Of a DNA stretch of 64,000 nucleotides, positions 16,565 through 24,504 are shown in pieces. This DNA comes from Streptomyces sp. RKAG290. Lineage in GTDB: Bacteria > Actinomycetota > Actinomycetes > Streptomycetales > Streptomycetaceae. The translations under genes and the position numbers were made by a program. Every line of letters starts with the position of its first letter. The stretch's first letter is position 1. Where the stretch lies: positions 4,215,894 through 4,279,893 of the forward strand of contig NZ_JAJOZC010000001.1 in the NCBI RefSeq assembly GCF_023701695.1. Reading direction: 5' to 3'. Under the pieces are notes generated by a model, which worked only from the letters and a program-made list of their open reading frames with translations, was not told where the DNA came from and did no database searches.

Positions 16565-17227
16565 GTGGACACCGTCGCCCGCACCGCCGCCGGAACCGCG
16601 CAGTCCCGTACGCCCCGCCCGCGGGCCGACGCGCTGCGCAACCGGGAGCGGATCGTGACGGCCGCGCGCGAGATGTTCGTCGAGTTCGGGCCGGATGTGC
16701 CGCTCGACGAGGTCGCCCGCCGCGCAGGCGTCGGCAACGCCACTCTCTACCGGAACTTCCCCGACCGGGCCGCACTGACCCATGAGGTCGTCCTCGCGGT
16801 CACCTCCCGCACCACCGACCGCGCCGAAGAGGCCGCGAACGAGGAGTCGGACCCCTTCGTCGCGCTCACCCGCTTCGTGCACGCGGCGGCCGACGAACGG
16901 ATCGGGGCCCTGTGCCCGATGCTGTCCGGCGGCTTCGACAAGGACCATCCCGAACTGCTCGCCGAGCGTCGGCGCCTCGAAGAGGCCGTCGAAGGGCTCG
17001 TCGCGCGCGCCATGTCCGCGGGGCGCCTGCGTACCGACATCGCCGTCGGTGACGTACTGGTCGCCCTCTCCCAGCTCACCCGGCCGCTGCCTGGCATCGC
17101 CTGCCTGGACATCGACCGGTTCACCCACCGTCACATCCAGCTGTTCCTGGACGGACTCGAGGCCCCGGCCCGGTCCCGACTGCCCGGAACGGCGGCGACC
17201 TTGGAGGATCTGCGGCGCCGGACATGA
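16565..17227 (+). CDS. TetR/AcrR family regulator
   Basis: This is 220 residues from GTG 16565 (AAGGAG seven bases upstream). The HTH domain (about 20-65) shows RERIVTAAREMFVEFG, DEVARRAGVGNATLYRNFPD. The C-terminal ligand domain resembles the 'SbtR-like' group (ALCPMLSGGFDKDHPEL). It lies 163 bp upstream of a 14-TM drug exporter on the same strand, the usual arrangement for a repressor of multidrug efflux that senses the exported compound. Confidence 0.9.
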   Translation: MDTVARTAAGTAQSRTPRPRADALRNRERIVTAAREMFVEFGPDVPLDEVARRAGVGNATLYRNFPDRAALTHEVVLAVTSRTTDRAEEAANEESDPFVALTRFVHAAADERIGALCPMLSGGFDKDHPELLAERRRLEEAVEGLVARAMSAGRLRTDIAVGDVLVALSQLTRPLPGIACLDIDRFTHRHIQLFLDGLEAPARSRLPGTAATLEDLRRRT

Positions 17228-17390
17228 CAGGCGCGCCGGGCTCCTGACACGGCTGCCCGGCCGCGCGTCCGCCACGCCTCGACCACCCCTTCCTTCCGAC
17301 CCACGCCCGCCCCTCGCTTTCACCGAGCCTTCACCGCATTCACGGTTCACGACTCCGCGCGCCCAGACGCGTCCTTAGGTGGCTACTCCC

Positions 17391-18923
17391 ATGTCAAAAA
17401 CAGCTGATGTCCGACTCCCTGATCCGAGTCGCTGGAAGGCGCTGGCGTTCATCGCGCTCGCGCAGTTGATGGTCGTGCTCGACGCCACGATCGTGAACAT
17501 CGCACTGCCGCACGCCCAGACGGACCTGGGCATCACCGATGCCAACAAGCAGTGGGTCATCACGGCCTACGCCCTCGCCTTCGGTGGACTGCTGCTCTTC
17601 GGAGGGCGCATCGCCGACCTCTGGGGCCGTAAGCGCACCTTCGTCGTCGGTCTGATCGGCTTCGCGCTGGCCTCCGCGCTCGGCGGGGCCGCACAGAACC
17701 AGGGCATGCTCTTCGGTTCGCGCGCCCTCCAGGGTGTGTTCGGCGCACTGCTCGCCCCCGCGGCGCTCTCGCTGCTCGCGGTGATGTTCACCGACGCCAA
17801 GGAGCGCGCCAAGGCGTTCGGCATCTACGGGGCGATCGCCGGTGGCGGTGGCGCCGTCGGCCTGATCCTCGGCGGCCTGCTCACCCAGACGCTGAACTGG
17901 CGCTGGACGTTCTTCGTCAACGTCCCGTTCGCCGTCATCGCCGCAGCCGGCGCGTACTTCGTGATCCGCGAGCCGGCCGGCAGCCGCAACCGTTCCTCGC
18001 TCGACATCCCCGGTGTCGTCCTGTCCGCACTCGGCCTGGTCTCGCTGGTGTACGGATTCACCCGCGCCGAGTCCAGCGGCTGGTCGGACCCGGTGACCAT
18101 CGGTACGTTCGTCGCCTCCGTCGTGCTGCTGTCCGCCTTCGTCCTGACCGAGTCCAAGGTCAGGTCGCCGCTGCTCCCGCTGCGCGTCGTGATGGACCGC
18201 AACCGCGGTGGCGTCTACCTCTCGCTGGGCCTCGCCATCATCGCGATGTTCGGCCTGTTCCTCTTCCTCACGTACTACCTGCAGGTCGTCAAGGGCTACT
18301 CGCCGATCAAGACGGGCTTCGCCTTCCTCCCGATGATCGCGGGAATGATCACCGGTTCGACGCAGATCGGCGCCCGGCTGATGACGCGGGTCCCGGCCCG
18401 CAAGCTGATGGGACCCGGGTTCCTGACCGCCGCCGTCGGCATGCTGCTGCTCACGCAGCTGCAGATCGACTCGTCCTACGCGGCGGTCATCCTGCCGGGA
18501 CAGCTGCTGCTGGGCCTGGGCATGGGTACCGCGTTCATGCCCGCCATGTCGCTGGCCACGCACGGCATCGAGCCGCGTGACGCGGGTGTCGCCTCCGCGA
18601 TGGTCAACACCTCGCAGCAGGTCGGCGGTGCGATCGGCACGGCGCTGCTCAACACCATCGCCGCCTCGGCCGCCACGGCGTACGCCACCTCGCACGCCGC
18701 GCTCGGCGCCACCGACCCGGAGCAGCTGAAGCTCCAGGCGATGGTGCACGGCTTCACCGGCGCCATCTGGTGGGCCGTCGGCATCCTGGTGGTGGCCTCC
18801 GCGATCGCGGTGACCTTCATCAACGCCGGCCGCCCGTCGATGACCACGACGTCCGGTGGCACCGGTTCCGGTTCCGCCGACGGTGTCGAGGACGAGGTCA
18901 GGATCCCGGTCGTCGCTCACTGA
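17391..18923 (+). CDS. DHA2-family MFS drug exporter
   Basis: This is 510 residues from ATG 17391, preceded by AGGTGG; an in-frame GTG at 17379 would add four residues. There are fourteen predicted helices. Family motifs are visible: LDATIVNIALPHAQ in TM1, motif A GGRIADLWGRKRTF, the QxxxGA motif region SRALQGVFGALLAPA, and motif C-like GGGGAVGLILGGLL. This is the EmrB/QacA type, a proton-driven multidrug antiporter. It follows a TetR gene and ends at a strong terminator. Confidence 0.92.
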   Translation: MSKTADVRLPDPSRWKALAFIALAQLMVVLDATIVNIALPHAQTDLGITDANKQWVITAYALAFGGLLLFGGRIADLWGRKRTFVVGLIGFALASALGGAAQNQGMLFGSRALQGVFGALLAPAALSLLAVMFTDAKERAKAFGIYGAIAGGGGAVGLILGGLLTQTLNWRWTFFVNVPFAVIAAAGAYFVIREPAGSRNRSSLDIPGVVLSALGLVSLVYGFTRAESSGWSDPVTIGTFVASVVLLSAFVLTESKVRSPLLPLRVVMDRNRGGVYLSLGLAIIAMFGLFLFLTYYLQVVKGYSPIKTGFAFLPMIAGMITGSTQIGARLMTRVPARKLMGPGFLTAAVGMLLLTQLQIDSSYAAVILPGQLLLGLGMGTAFMPAMSLATHGIEPRDAGVASAMVNTSQQVGGAIGTALLNTIAASAATAYATSHAALGATDPEQLKLQAMVHGFTGAIWWAVGILVVASAIAVTFINAGRPSMTTTSGGTGSGSADGVEDEVRIPVVAH

Positions 18924-18960
18924 GCCACCGGGCAAGGCGTCCCGTGACGTGAAGCGCACG

Positions 18961-18993
18961 CTGCCCCGGTTCCGTTCGACGGAACCGGGGCAG
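18961..18993. terminator. Perfect 14-bp hairpin between convergent genes
   Basis: CTGCCCCGGTTCCG, loop TTCGA, CGGAACCGGGGCAG. It lies between the MFS exporter and the convergent MarR gene and probably terminates both. Confidence 0.85.
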
Positions 18994-19037
18994 CGGTGTG
19001 TGCGGGGTGGGGCGGTGGTGCGTGCGGTGCGGGTGGA

Positions 19038-19550
19038 TCAGCGGAGCCAGGGCAGGTCGGCGTCCGTGCCTTCCGGCTGCAGCCCGGCCGCCATGACCCG
19101 CATGATCTCGCCGAGCGAGTGCACCTGCTCGGGGGTGAGCCGGTCGAACATCGCCTGGCGTACGGCGGCGACGTGGCCCGGTGCCGAGCGGCGGAGCATC
19201 TCGTGGCCCTCGTCGGTGAGGACCGCGTTCTGGCCGCGCTTGTCCGACGGACAGTCCTCGCGGCGGACCCAGCCGTTCTTCTCCAGCCGGGCGACCGCGT
19301 GCGACAGCCGGGAACGGGTGATCTTGGCGTCCTTGGCCAGCTCGGTCATCCGCTTCTGACGGCGGGGCGCCTGGGAGAGCTGCACCAGCAGTCCGTAGTA
19401 GATGTGCGGCATGCCGGCATCCCGCTGCAGCTGGCGGTCGAGATGGTCCTCCAGGAGCGTGGTGGCGTGGAGGTAGGCGCGCCACACGCTCTGTTCGTCG
19501 TCGGTGAGCCAGCGCGGCGCACCGGTGGATGCCGTGGTCATGTACTCCAC
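19038..19550 (-). CDS. MarR family regulator
   Basis: This is 170 residues from GTG 19550 (AAGG seven bases upstream); an ATG three codons later is possible. The winged helix is clear: TELAKDAKITRSRLSHAVARL as recognition region, then wing REDCPSDKRGQNAVLTDEG. It is transcribed divergently from an extradiol dioxygenase gene, with two operator-like palindromes between them. It likely represses that gene and itself in response to an aromatic ligand or oxidant. Confidence 0.92.
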   Translation of the reverse strand: MEYMTTASTGAPRWLTDDEQSVWRAYLHATTLLEDHLDRQLQRDAGMPHIYYGLLVQLSQAPRRQKRMTELAKDAKITRSRLSHAVARLEKNGWVRREDCPSDKRGQNAVLTDEGHEMLRRSAPGHVAAVRQAMFDRLTPEQVHSLGEIMRVMAAGLQPEGTDADLPWLR

Positions 19551-19563
19551 TGTACGACCTTTT

Positions 19564-19618
19564 CTTGAAAGTTGAACTAGATAGAGCTAAGGTCTCCGAA
19601 GGTAGGAACTTGAAAGTT
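19564..19618. promoter_or_regulatory. Paired MarR operator candidates
   Basis: CTTGAAAGTTGAAC (19564-19577) and AACTTGAAAGTT (19607-19618, a 12-bp palindrome with AACTT/AAGTT arms) share TTGAAAGTT and lie 43 bp apart. They fall in the 135-bp gap between the divergent marR and dioxygenase genes. The region is strikingly AT-rich compared with its surroundings. Confidence 0.65.
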
Positions 19619-19685
19619 AAAGAACGGTTCCTGCCGAAAGTCCATGTAGAAGACTTACCTTGAGCAGCAGCGGATGGGGAGTGCC

Positions 19686-20468
19686 ATGACTGTCACCGCG
19701 GAGCGCATGCCCGCCCTCTACCTCTCCCACGGCGCCCCGCCGCTGGCCGACGACCCGCTCTGGCCGGGCGAGCTGGCGGCCTGGTCGGCCGGGCTGCCCC
19801 GCCCCACCGCCGTCCTCATGGTGTCCGCCCACTGGGAAGAGGCCCCGCTCGCCCTCGGCGCGACCGAGACCATTCCGCTGGTCTACGACTTCTGGGGCTT
19901 CCCCGAGCACTACTACCGGGTGCGGTACGCCGCCCCGGGCGCCCCGCAGCTCGCCGAGAGCGTCCGCAAGCTGCTGCGCGGCGCCGGTACGCCTGTCCAG
20001 GACATCCCGGACCGCGGGCTCGACCACGGCGCGTACGTCCCGCTGGTGGAGATGTTCCCGGAGGCCGACATCCCGGTGCTGCAGATCTCCATGCCGACGC
20101 TGGACCCGCAGAAGCTGATGGACATCGGGCGCAAGCTCGCGCCCCTGCGCGACGAGGGCGTATTGATCGTCGGCAGCGGCTTCTTCACCCACAACCTGGC
20201 CGCCCTGCGGCATCCGGGCGGCGGCATCCCCGGCTGGTCGACGGAGTTCGACGACTGGGGAAGCCGCGCACTGCAGGCGCAGGACATCGACGCGCTGCTG
20301 GACTTCGAGCACAAGTCCCCGGCGGGCCGGCTGGCCCATCCGCGCACCGAGCACTTCGCCCCGCTCTTCGTCACCCTGGGCGCCGCCGAGCAGGAGCTGG
20401 ACCAGGGGCGCAGCGTGATCGACGGGTTCTGGATGGGACTGGCCAAGCGCTCGGTGCAGTACGGCTGA
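19686..20468 (+). CDS. Extradiol dioxygenase, DODA/LigB-type
   Basis: This is 260 residues from ATG 19686 (GGGGAG upstream). It matches the 4,5-DOPA-extradiol-dioxygenase-like (YgiD/LigB) family. Metal-ligand histidines are seen in LYLSHGAPP, VSAHWEE and GLDHGAYVPL; SGFFTHNL carries a further conserved His. It is a predicted non-haem Fe(II) or Zn enzyme acting on catecholic compounds; YgiD-type members are best known for opening L-DOPA. Under likely control of the divergent MarR protein. Confidence 0.85.
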   Translation: MTVTAERMPALYLSHGAPPLADDPLWPGELAAWSAGLPRPTAVLMVSAHWEEAPLALGATETIPLVYDFWGFPEHYYRVRYAAPGAPQLAESVRKLLRGAGTPVQDIPDRGLDHGAYVPLVEMFPEADIPVLQISMPTLDPQKLMDIGRKLAPLRDEGVLIVGSGFFTHNLAALRHPGGGIPGWSTEFDDWGSRALQAQDIDALLDFEHKSPAGRLAHPRTEHFAPLFVTLGAAEQELDQGRSVIDGFWMGLAKRSVQYG

Positions 20469-20537
20469 GGCCGGGACCGGCCAGGCCGCCACCCGCCTGG
20501 GCCGGTCCGGCGGGTCAAGGCCGGACCGGCCCAGGAC

Positions 20538-21578
20538 TCAGAGGGCCGGAGGGTTCAGCTCGACGGAACGGAGCGCGGCGGCCAGCGCGGTCGGGTCACC
20601 GATGTCCAATGCGGTGTCGGTGAACTTGATGGTGTGGTCGTCACCGTGCGCGGCCGCCCGGGCGAAGACCTCCTCGGGGGACAGACCGTCCGGCACGGCC
20701 GGGAACGCGGCGGGCTCCGCCGGGGAGTACGCGGCGGTGACCGCCGCGCTCGCCGCCCATGCGGCCTCCAGGCTCGGCCCCCACAGCTCCCGGGGGAGCG
20801 CCGGCAGCGCACGCAGCACGGCATTGGGCGCGGTGGCGGCGTGCACCAGCATGATCGGCGCGCCGTGCCCGTACGCCGCGTAGCGGTGCGTCGCGGCGCG
20901 CACCAGCTCCTCCAGCCGGGCGCGGGCCAGGTCGGCGTCCGGCACCGGCTGCCGCGGCCACAGCGGGAACGCGGTGAGCTGCCCCAGCCGGTTGCGGATG
21001 CCGCCGCTCTGGTCCGGCACCCGCGCCACCGCGTCCAGCGCGGCCGCGGCATCTGCTGCGGGGGCGAGCGAGGACAGCGGGGGCAGCGGCTGGTGGCGGG
21101 CCGCCCAGTAGCCGAGCCCGTGGGCGAGCTCCGCGACGCGGGGCGCGTTCTCCCCGGCGGCCAGCAGCGCCCGTACGGCGTGGCCGACCCGGATCACCGG
21201 GTGCGTGGCGCCGGCCGCGATGCCGGGGAGCAGCCGGGGCCACCACTCGGCGAGGACCTCGCGCCAGGGCCGGTCGGCGGTCTCCCGCCCGAAGTACGCC
21301 GTCCAGTCGGCGATGCGCCGCGGGTCACCCAGGGCCTCGCGCCAGTTCGCCGGGGTCACCTCGGCGAACCGGTCCGGCATGTCCTCCAGCTTCTCGCGAT
21401 AGTGGTCCAGCCAACGGTGCACGCCCGGTGCCTGGCCGTGGTGCACCAGTGCCTCGACCGCCATCGGGGCGTGGTTGCTCAGCCAGCCGTCCCGCTCGGG
21501 TCCGAAGGAGTGAAGCCGCTCCAGCGCTTCGTCGAGCGTGCCGGAGGTGTCGGGTGCCTTGCGCGTGGTGTCGTCCAT
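20538..21578 (-). CDS. Questin oxidase-like protein (DUF4243)
   Basis: This 346-residue protein is mostly helical and matches the questin oxidase-like family: early FGPERDGWLSNHAPMAVEAL, RADW-type helix pattern WTAYFGRETAD, and C-terminal HGDDHTIKFTDTAL. In fungi this family cleaves anthraquinones by Baeyer-Villiger-type oxidation (questin to a benzophenone). The bacterial members are uncharacterised. It is monocistronic, next to the dioxygenase gene. Confidence 0.75.
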   Translation of the reverse strand: MDDTTRKAPDTSGTLDEALERLHSFGPERDGWLSNHAPMAVEALVHHGQAPGVHRWLDHYREKLEDMPDRFAEVTPANWREALGDPRRIADWTAYFGRETADRPWREVLAEWWPRLLPGIAAGATHPVIRVGHAVRALLAAGENAPRVAELAHGLGYWAARHQPLPPLSSLAPAADAAAALDAVARVPDQSGGIRNRLGQLTAFPLWPRQPVPDADLARARLEELVRAATHRYAAYGHGAPIMLVHAATAPNAVLRALPALPRELWGPSLEAAWAASAAVTAAYSPAEPAAFPAVPDGLSPEEVFARAAAHGDDHTIKFTDTALDIGDPTALAAALRSVELNPPAL

Positions 21579-21659
21579 GCGAGATCACGCTAGGCATCCC
21601 GCCTGCTCTCGGTAACGGGCTGCGGACCTAGGGCCGGCCCGGGCGGGACCGGGCCGGGA

Positions 21660-22205
21660 CTAGGTCCGTGGTCGCAGTTGTTTCTCGTACCAGGAGACGT
21701 CCCAGTACCGGTCGAACTTCCGGCCGACCTCCTCGTACGTACCGACGTGCCGGAAGCCGAAGCGTTCGTGCAGCCGGACCGAGGCCTCGTTGGGCTGTGC
21801 GATGCCCGCGTAGGCACGGTGCAGGTCCTCGTCGGCGAGGGCCTCGAAGAGCGCCGTGTAGAGCAGGGTCCCGATGCCGCGGCCGACCGTGCCGGGGGCG
21901 CAGTACACGCCGACCTCGACGGAGGTGGAGTACGCCCCCTTGGGGCGGAAGGCGCTGCTGGTGGCGTAACCCAGTATCCGGGGAGCTGTTCCGTCGGCAT
22001 TACGGACATCCTGGGCAACCAGCAGCCGGTGCGGGCCGTCTTCAGGGTGGGAGCGCAACCAGGGCAGACGCTGACCGGGGGTGAAGGGAACCGTGTCGAA
22101 TGTGAGGGCGGTCTCACGCACGTAGTGGTTGTAGATGTCCGTGAGGGCCGCCAGATCGCTCTCGACACCCGGCCTGACCTGGGTCTCCGTGCCGAACCTT
22201 GTCAT
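21660..22205 (-). CDS. GNAT acetyltransferase, phosphinothricin acetyltransferase-like
   Basis: This is 181 residues from ATG 22205 (GGGGAGG four bases upstream); the longer frame through hrdD is antisense artefact. Acetyl-CoA binding segment VGRGIGTLLYTALFEAL and the Pat/Bar-type order (DIYNHYVRETALTFDTVPFT near the start, AGIAQPNEASVRLHERFGFRHVG near the end) place it in the PAT/MddA-like amino acid or glufosinate N-acetyltransferase group. Divergent from hrdD. Confidence 0.88.
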   Translation of the reverse strand: MTRFGTETQVRPGVESDLAALTDIYNHYVRETALTFDTVPFTPGQRLPWLRSHPEDGPHRLLVAQDVRNADGTAPRILGYATSSAFRPKGAYSTSVEVGVYCAPGTVGRGIGTLLYTALFEALADEDLHRAYAGIAQPNEASVRLHERFGFRHVGTYEEVGRKFDRYWDVSWYEKQLRPRT

Positions 22206-22265
22206 GTGTCCTCCCCTGGTGGCGCGACAGGGTACTGCATGATCGCGAAAATGAATGCCACGCAG

Positions 22266-22292
22266 GGGAATTCTGTCCGGATTCCAGTCGTT
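22266..22292 (+). promoter_or_regulatory. SigR-type promoter of hrdD
   Basis: GGGAAT (22266-22271), exactly 18 bases, then GTT (22290-22292) matches the sigma-R consensus GGGAAT-N18-GTT. It lies about 60 bp upstream of the hrdD start. In S. coelicolor hrdD is an established member of the SigR thiol-stress regulon, so site and knowledge agree. Confidence 0.85.
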
Positions 22293-22352
22293 GTTTCCTT
22301 CGGAAGCTGGGCACCCGAAAGGGTGTCGCGACCTACTCAGCAAGGAGCACGC

Positions 22353-23351
22353 ATGGCAACCCGTGCCGTCGCCCGTCGTTCGTCCGCCACCGGCGGGACC
22401 AACCGGGCAAGCAGTGTTCGCGCCGTGGGCGGGGAGATCGCCGATCGCGACCTGGTCGGCATGTACCTGGACGAGATAGCGCGCACGCCGCTGCTCGACG
22501 CCGCCAAGGAGGTGGACCTGTCGCAGACCGTCGAAGCGGGCGTCTTCGCGCAGCGGATCCTCGACGGCGTGGTGGAGAGCGAAGCCGGCGGGGCCACGCG
22601 CGAGGAGCTGGAAGCGCTGGTCGCCGAGGGCGAGCGCGCCAAGGACGTATTCATCCGTTCCAACCTCCGGCTGGTCGTTGCCGTCGCCCGGCGCTATCCG
22701 CGGGCCGGGCTGCCGCTGCTCGACCTGATCCAAGAGGGCAACGCCGGTCTGGTGCGCGCGGTCGAGAAGTTCGACTACGCCAAGGGCTTCAAGTTCTCCA
22801 CGTATGCGACGTGGTGGATCCGGCAGGCCATCACCCGTTCCATAGCCGACCAGTCGCGCACGATCCGGCTCCCTGTCCACCTGGTGGAGGAGCTCGGCCG
22901 GATCCGCCGTGTGCAGCGCGAGTTCAACCGCGAGCACGGGCGCGACCCGGAGCATGCGGAGATCGCCGCCGAGCTGGACTCCACCACGAGCCGTGTCGGC
23001 GACGTCCTGGACTGGGCCCGTGACCCGGTCAGCCTGAACATGTCGGTGGACGACGACGGCGACACGCAGTTCGGCGACCTCCTGGAGGACACCTCCGCGG
23101 TCTCGCCCGAGCAGTCGGTGATGACACTGCTGCGCAGCGAGGAGCTGGAGGAGCTGATCGGCAAGCTCGACAACCGGACCGCCTCGATCATCCGAATGAG
23201 GTACGGCATCGAGGACGGCCGGGAGCGGACCCTGACCGAGGTGGGCAAGCAGCACGGGCTCACCCGGGAGCGGATCCGCCAGATCGAGAAGCACGCACTG
23301 CTCGAACTGAAGCGAATGGCTCACGACACGGGCTTTGACGCTGCGGCGTGA
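22353..23351 (+). CDS. hrdD: Principal-like sigma factor HrdD
   Basis: This 332-residue group 2 sigma-70 protein has region 1.2 MYLDEIARTPLLDAAKEV, region 2 NLRLVVAVARRYP...FDYAKGFKFSTYATWWIRQAI, regions 3.0-3.1 and region 4.2 LTEVGKQHGLTRERIRQIEKHALLELK. It lacks the long acidic N-terminus of HrdB. The N-terminal ATRAVARRSSATG and overall length fit HrdD of Streptomyces. RBS AAGGAG is at 22342. It is expressed from a SigR-type promoter and ends at an intrinsic terminator. It directs RNA polymerase to a subset of vegetative-type promoters under stress or in development; disruption in other species has mild effects. Confidence 0.92.
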   Translation: MATRAVARRSSATGGTNRASSVRAVGGEIADRDLVGMYLDEIARTPLLDAAKEVDLSQTVEAGVFAQRILDGVVESEAGGATREELEALVAEGERAKDVFIRSNLRLVVAVARRYPRAGLPLLDLIQEGNAGLVRAVEKFDYAKGFKFSTYATWWIRQAITRSIADQSRTIRLPVHLVEELGRIRRVQREFNREHGRDPEHAEIAAELDSTTSRVGDVLDWARDPVSLNMSVDDDGDTQFGDLLEDTSAVSPEQSVMTLLRSEELEELIGKLDNRTASIIRMRYGIEDGRERTLTEVGKQHGLTRERIRQIEKHALLELKRMAHDTGFDAAA

Positions 23352-23405
23352 GCCCGAGTCCAGTAACCTCCGAATTAGGCCGCTTCACATCGGCCCCCTG
23401 AGCTG

Positions 23406-23450
23406 AGTCCCGGCGCCCACCCCCCCCTGGCGCCGGGGCTCATTCCTTTT
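23406..23450 (+). terminator. hrdD intrinsic terminator
   Basis: CCCGGCGCC (23409-23417) and GGCGCCGGG (23429-23437) form a strong stem around a C-rich loop, followed by a T-rich stretch ending in five T. Confidence 0.85.
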
Positions 23451-23470
23451 TCCGGCGTGGGCAGGCCGCC

Positions 23471-24442
23471 CTACGCCACCGAGGACGCCGAGGCGCGGGT
23501 GAGCCTGCTGCCCAGATCGTTCAGATACGCCACCAGCTGCGGCGGCTGGTGCGCGGTGAACTCGCAGTCCACCAGCGCCAGCCGCAGCGCCACCCACTCC
23601 AGCGAGCCCGGCAGCGCCGCACGCAGCCGGCAGCTGTGCTCGCCGGTCGGCTCCAGCGGGCCGAACGCGGCGGGCAGCCGCGAGGCGACGAAATCCGCCG
23701 GGGCCGCGAAGCTCACGTCGGCCGCCAGCTCCGGCCGGCTGCGCGCCATGGAGCTGCTGAGGAATTCCGCCGCGTCGCCGGTGGGCAGCTCACGGGGTGC
23801 GAAGCGGGCCCCCGTCGCGAACGGGTCACTCACCCGGTCGACCCGGAAGGTGCGCCAGGCCTCCCGGTCCAGGTCGTAGGCGACCAGATACCAGCGCCAC
23901 CCGGTGCTGACCAGGCGATACGGCTCGACCTGCCGCCTGGACTCGGCGCCGTCCCCGGCGCGGTACGCGAACCGCAGCCGCTCCCGGCCGGTGACCGCCG
24001 ACGCCATCACGGTCAGCGTCTGCGGGTCGATCGTCGCTCCGTCACCGCGGGTCAGCGGCACCGTCGCGTTCTGCAGGGTGGACACCCGGTGGCGCAGCCG
24101 GGAGGGCAGTACCTGCTCCAGCTTGGCCAGCGCCCGTACGGAGGCCTCGTCGACGCCCTCGATGGCATGCCCGGCCCCGGCCCGCAGACCCACCGCGATG
24201 GCCACCGCCTCCTCGTCGTCCAGCAGCAGCGGAGGCATCGCCGTACCGGCCACGAGCCGGTATCCGCCGACCGACCCGCGCGACGCCTCGACCGGGTAGC
24301 CGAGGTCGCGCAGGCGGTCGATGTCGCGGCGGATGGTGCGCGGGCTGACTTCGAGCCGGTCCGCCAGTTCACTGCCCGGCCACTCACGCGGCGTCTGGAG
24401 CAGTGACAGCAGATTCAGCAGTCGTGCCGGGGTGTCGGTCAT
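23471..24442 (-). CDS. HTH-WYL domain transcriptional regulator
   Basis: This is 323 residues from ATG 24442. The N-terminal HTH_11 domain (LLNLLSLLQTPREWPGSELADRL...RTIRRDIDRLRDLGYPV) is followed by the GGYRL linker and a WYL ligand-sensing domain (RQVEPYRLVSTGWRWYLVAYD). A WCX-type C-terminal extension completes it. It is divergent from an MFS exporter with only 62 bp between start codons, so it probably regulates that gene. WYL proteins often sense nucleic-acid-like or small ligands; the effector here is unknown. Confidence 0.9.
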   Translation of the reverse strand: MTDTPARLLNLLSLLQTPREWPGSELADRLEVSPRTIRRDIDRLRDLGYPVEASRGSVGGYRLVAGTAMPPLLLDDEEAVAIAVGLRAGAGHAIEGVDEASVRALAKLEQVLPSRLRHRVSTLQNATVPLTRGDGATIDPQTLTVMASAVTGRERLRFAYRAGDGAESRRQVEPYRLVSTGWRWYLVAYDLDREAWRTFRVDRVSDPFATGARFAPRELPTGDAAEFLSSSMARSRPELAADVSFAAPADFVASRLPAAFGPLEPTGEHSCRLRAALPGSLEWVALRLALVDCEFTAHQPPQLVAYLNDLGSRLTRASASSVA

Positions 24443-24466
24443 GTCACCCAGGATGCCCGCCCATTG

Positions 24467-24481
24467 GGTCATGATCTGACC
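24467..24481. promoter_or_regulatory. Candidate WYL-regulator operator
   Basis: GGTCA-TGATC-TGACC is a perfect 5-bp dyad within the 62-bp divergent promoter region between the WYL regulator and the MFS exporter. Confidence 0.5.
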
Positions 24482-24504
24482 TAATGCACGTCTAACTTCT
24501 TCGT

